Shown here piece by piece: positions 6,533-7,069 of a DNA stretch of 7,069 nt. The stretch comes from Bordetella parapertussis (GTDB lineage Bacteria > Pseudomonadota > Gammaproteobacteria > Burkholderiales > Burkholderiaceae_C). The notes under the pieces are model-generated. The model saw nothing but the letters and a program-made list of their open reading frames with translations. It was not told the origin of the DNA and searched no databases. The DNA lies in NCBI GenBank assembly GCA_945878355.1, contig CAMCTC010000173.1:1-7069 (forward strand), written 5' to 3'. A program made the translations under genes and the position numbers. Position 1 is the stretch's first letter. Each line of letters opens with the position of its first letter.

Positions 6533-7069
6533 TCAGCGTAGATTTTTCCGCCCCTCCAGCCACGCGCCCAGCACCACCAACGCCCAGACCCGGAAGGTCA
6601 GTTGTTCGTCGCCGGCCATGAAACTCTTTGCGTATCGTGAAACGACCTCTGGCCGCAGTAGGCCGTTGTGACGCCACGGAGCTGGGTCCAGGTGACGCCG
6701 AACCAACGCGAAGTCGTCACCAGCCAGAAACGGCAGCAGCGGAAAGTCGAAGCCATGCTTGGGCAGGTCCCAGACATTCCTGGGGATGTAGCGTGCCAGA
6801 AGCGCCCGCAGGATGCGCTTCGGCTCGCCCGGCAAATGCCGCCAGTCAGTGCGAAGTTGCCGAATGAAGCGATCCGTGTCGGGATCGCAGAACGGGTAGC
6901 GTACCCGCAGGCCACTGATGAGGCTTGCCTGGGTCAGGCGGTCGCTGGGCATGGCGTCGAGCAGCGCGCTTGAGCGCTCGAAATGCGCGCGTCTCGGAAA
7001 ATCCGAGAAGATTCTGAAATACCGGGTGTGAGAAAACGAGACAGGCTCGCCGCAAAGCTCTTCGATGTC
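6533..7069 (-). CDS. Asparagine-synthase-type amidotransferase, C-terminal part (5' end outside window)
   Basis: The minus-strand frame is open from the window edge to a TGA at 6533-6535, giving the last 178 residues. The first in-frame ATG inside the window (6952) falls within the domain, so it is not the gene start. The pattern matches the end of the asparagine synthase domain (PF00733): ALLDAMPSDRL, then LRVRYPFCD (6884-6910) in the place of the usual VEARVPFLD, GEPKRILR with the conserved Lys at 6818-6820, LPKHGFDFPLLPFL in place of RPKMGFGVPL, and a closing LTFRVWALVVLGAWLEGR. These proteins use ATP and glutamine-derived ammonia to amidate a carboxylate. In polysaccharide loci they are thought to amidate uronic acids or related sugars (WbpS-like), or their substrate is unknown. 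The glutaminase domain and the ATP-loop SGGxDS motif would lie upstream and cannot be checked here. Several residues that are normally conserved differ (see findings). It is probably co-transcribed with the glycosyltransferase that follows. Confidence 0.85.
   Translation of the reverse strand, partial: DIEELCGEPVSFSHTRYFRIFSDFPRRAHFERSSALLDAMPSDRLTQASLISGLRVRYPFCDPDTDRFIRQLRTDWRHLPGEPKRILRALLARYIPRNVWDLPKHGFDFPLLPFLAGDDFALVRRHLDPAPWRHNGLLRPEVVSRYAKSFMAGDEQLTFRVWALVVLGAWLEGRKNLR

Overview
The window lies inside a polysaccharide (exopolysaccharide or O-antigen type) biosynthesis locus. High G+C, tightly packed genes and the protein families present fit a Gram-negative proteobacterium, probably beta- or gammaproteobacterial. 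This placement is an inference from family and composition, not from a marker gene. I see no rRNA, tRNA, CRISPR array, insertion sequence or transposase.

Layout: two gene groups face each other. On the + strand are (1) the C-terminal part of a PaaK/CapK-type adenylate-forming ligase (1-831), (2) an alpha/alpha-toroid protein resembling the VpsJ-like proteins of EPS loci (850-2058), (3) a formyltransferase with the Asn-His-Asp catalytic set (2051-2890), whose start overlaps gene 2 by 8 bases, and (4) a membrane-anchored NodB-like polysaccharide deacetylase with divergent motifs (2934-4124). On the - strand are (6) the C-terminal part of an asparagine-synthase-type amidotransferase (7069-6533, cut by the window edge), followed 16 bases later by (5) a 778-residue protein made of two complete GT4 glycosyltransferases in one reading frame (6516-4180). 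The two groups converge on a 55-base spacer without a convincing terminator.

How the genes may work together: the double glycosyltransferase would add sugars to a growing lipid-linked repeat unit. The other genes look like tailoring enzymes: an acyl-activating ligase, an N-formyltransferase, an amide hydrolase and an amidotransferase. The most thought-provoking pairing is the formyltransferase directly followed by a membrane NodB-type deacetylase. It recalls the ArnA (N-formylation) and ArnD (deformylation) logic of L-Ara4N lipid A modification. That role is a hypothesis; the families themselves are supported by visible motifs.
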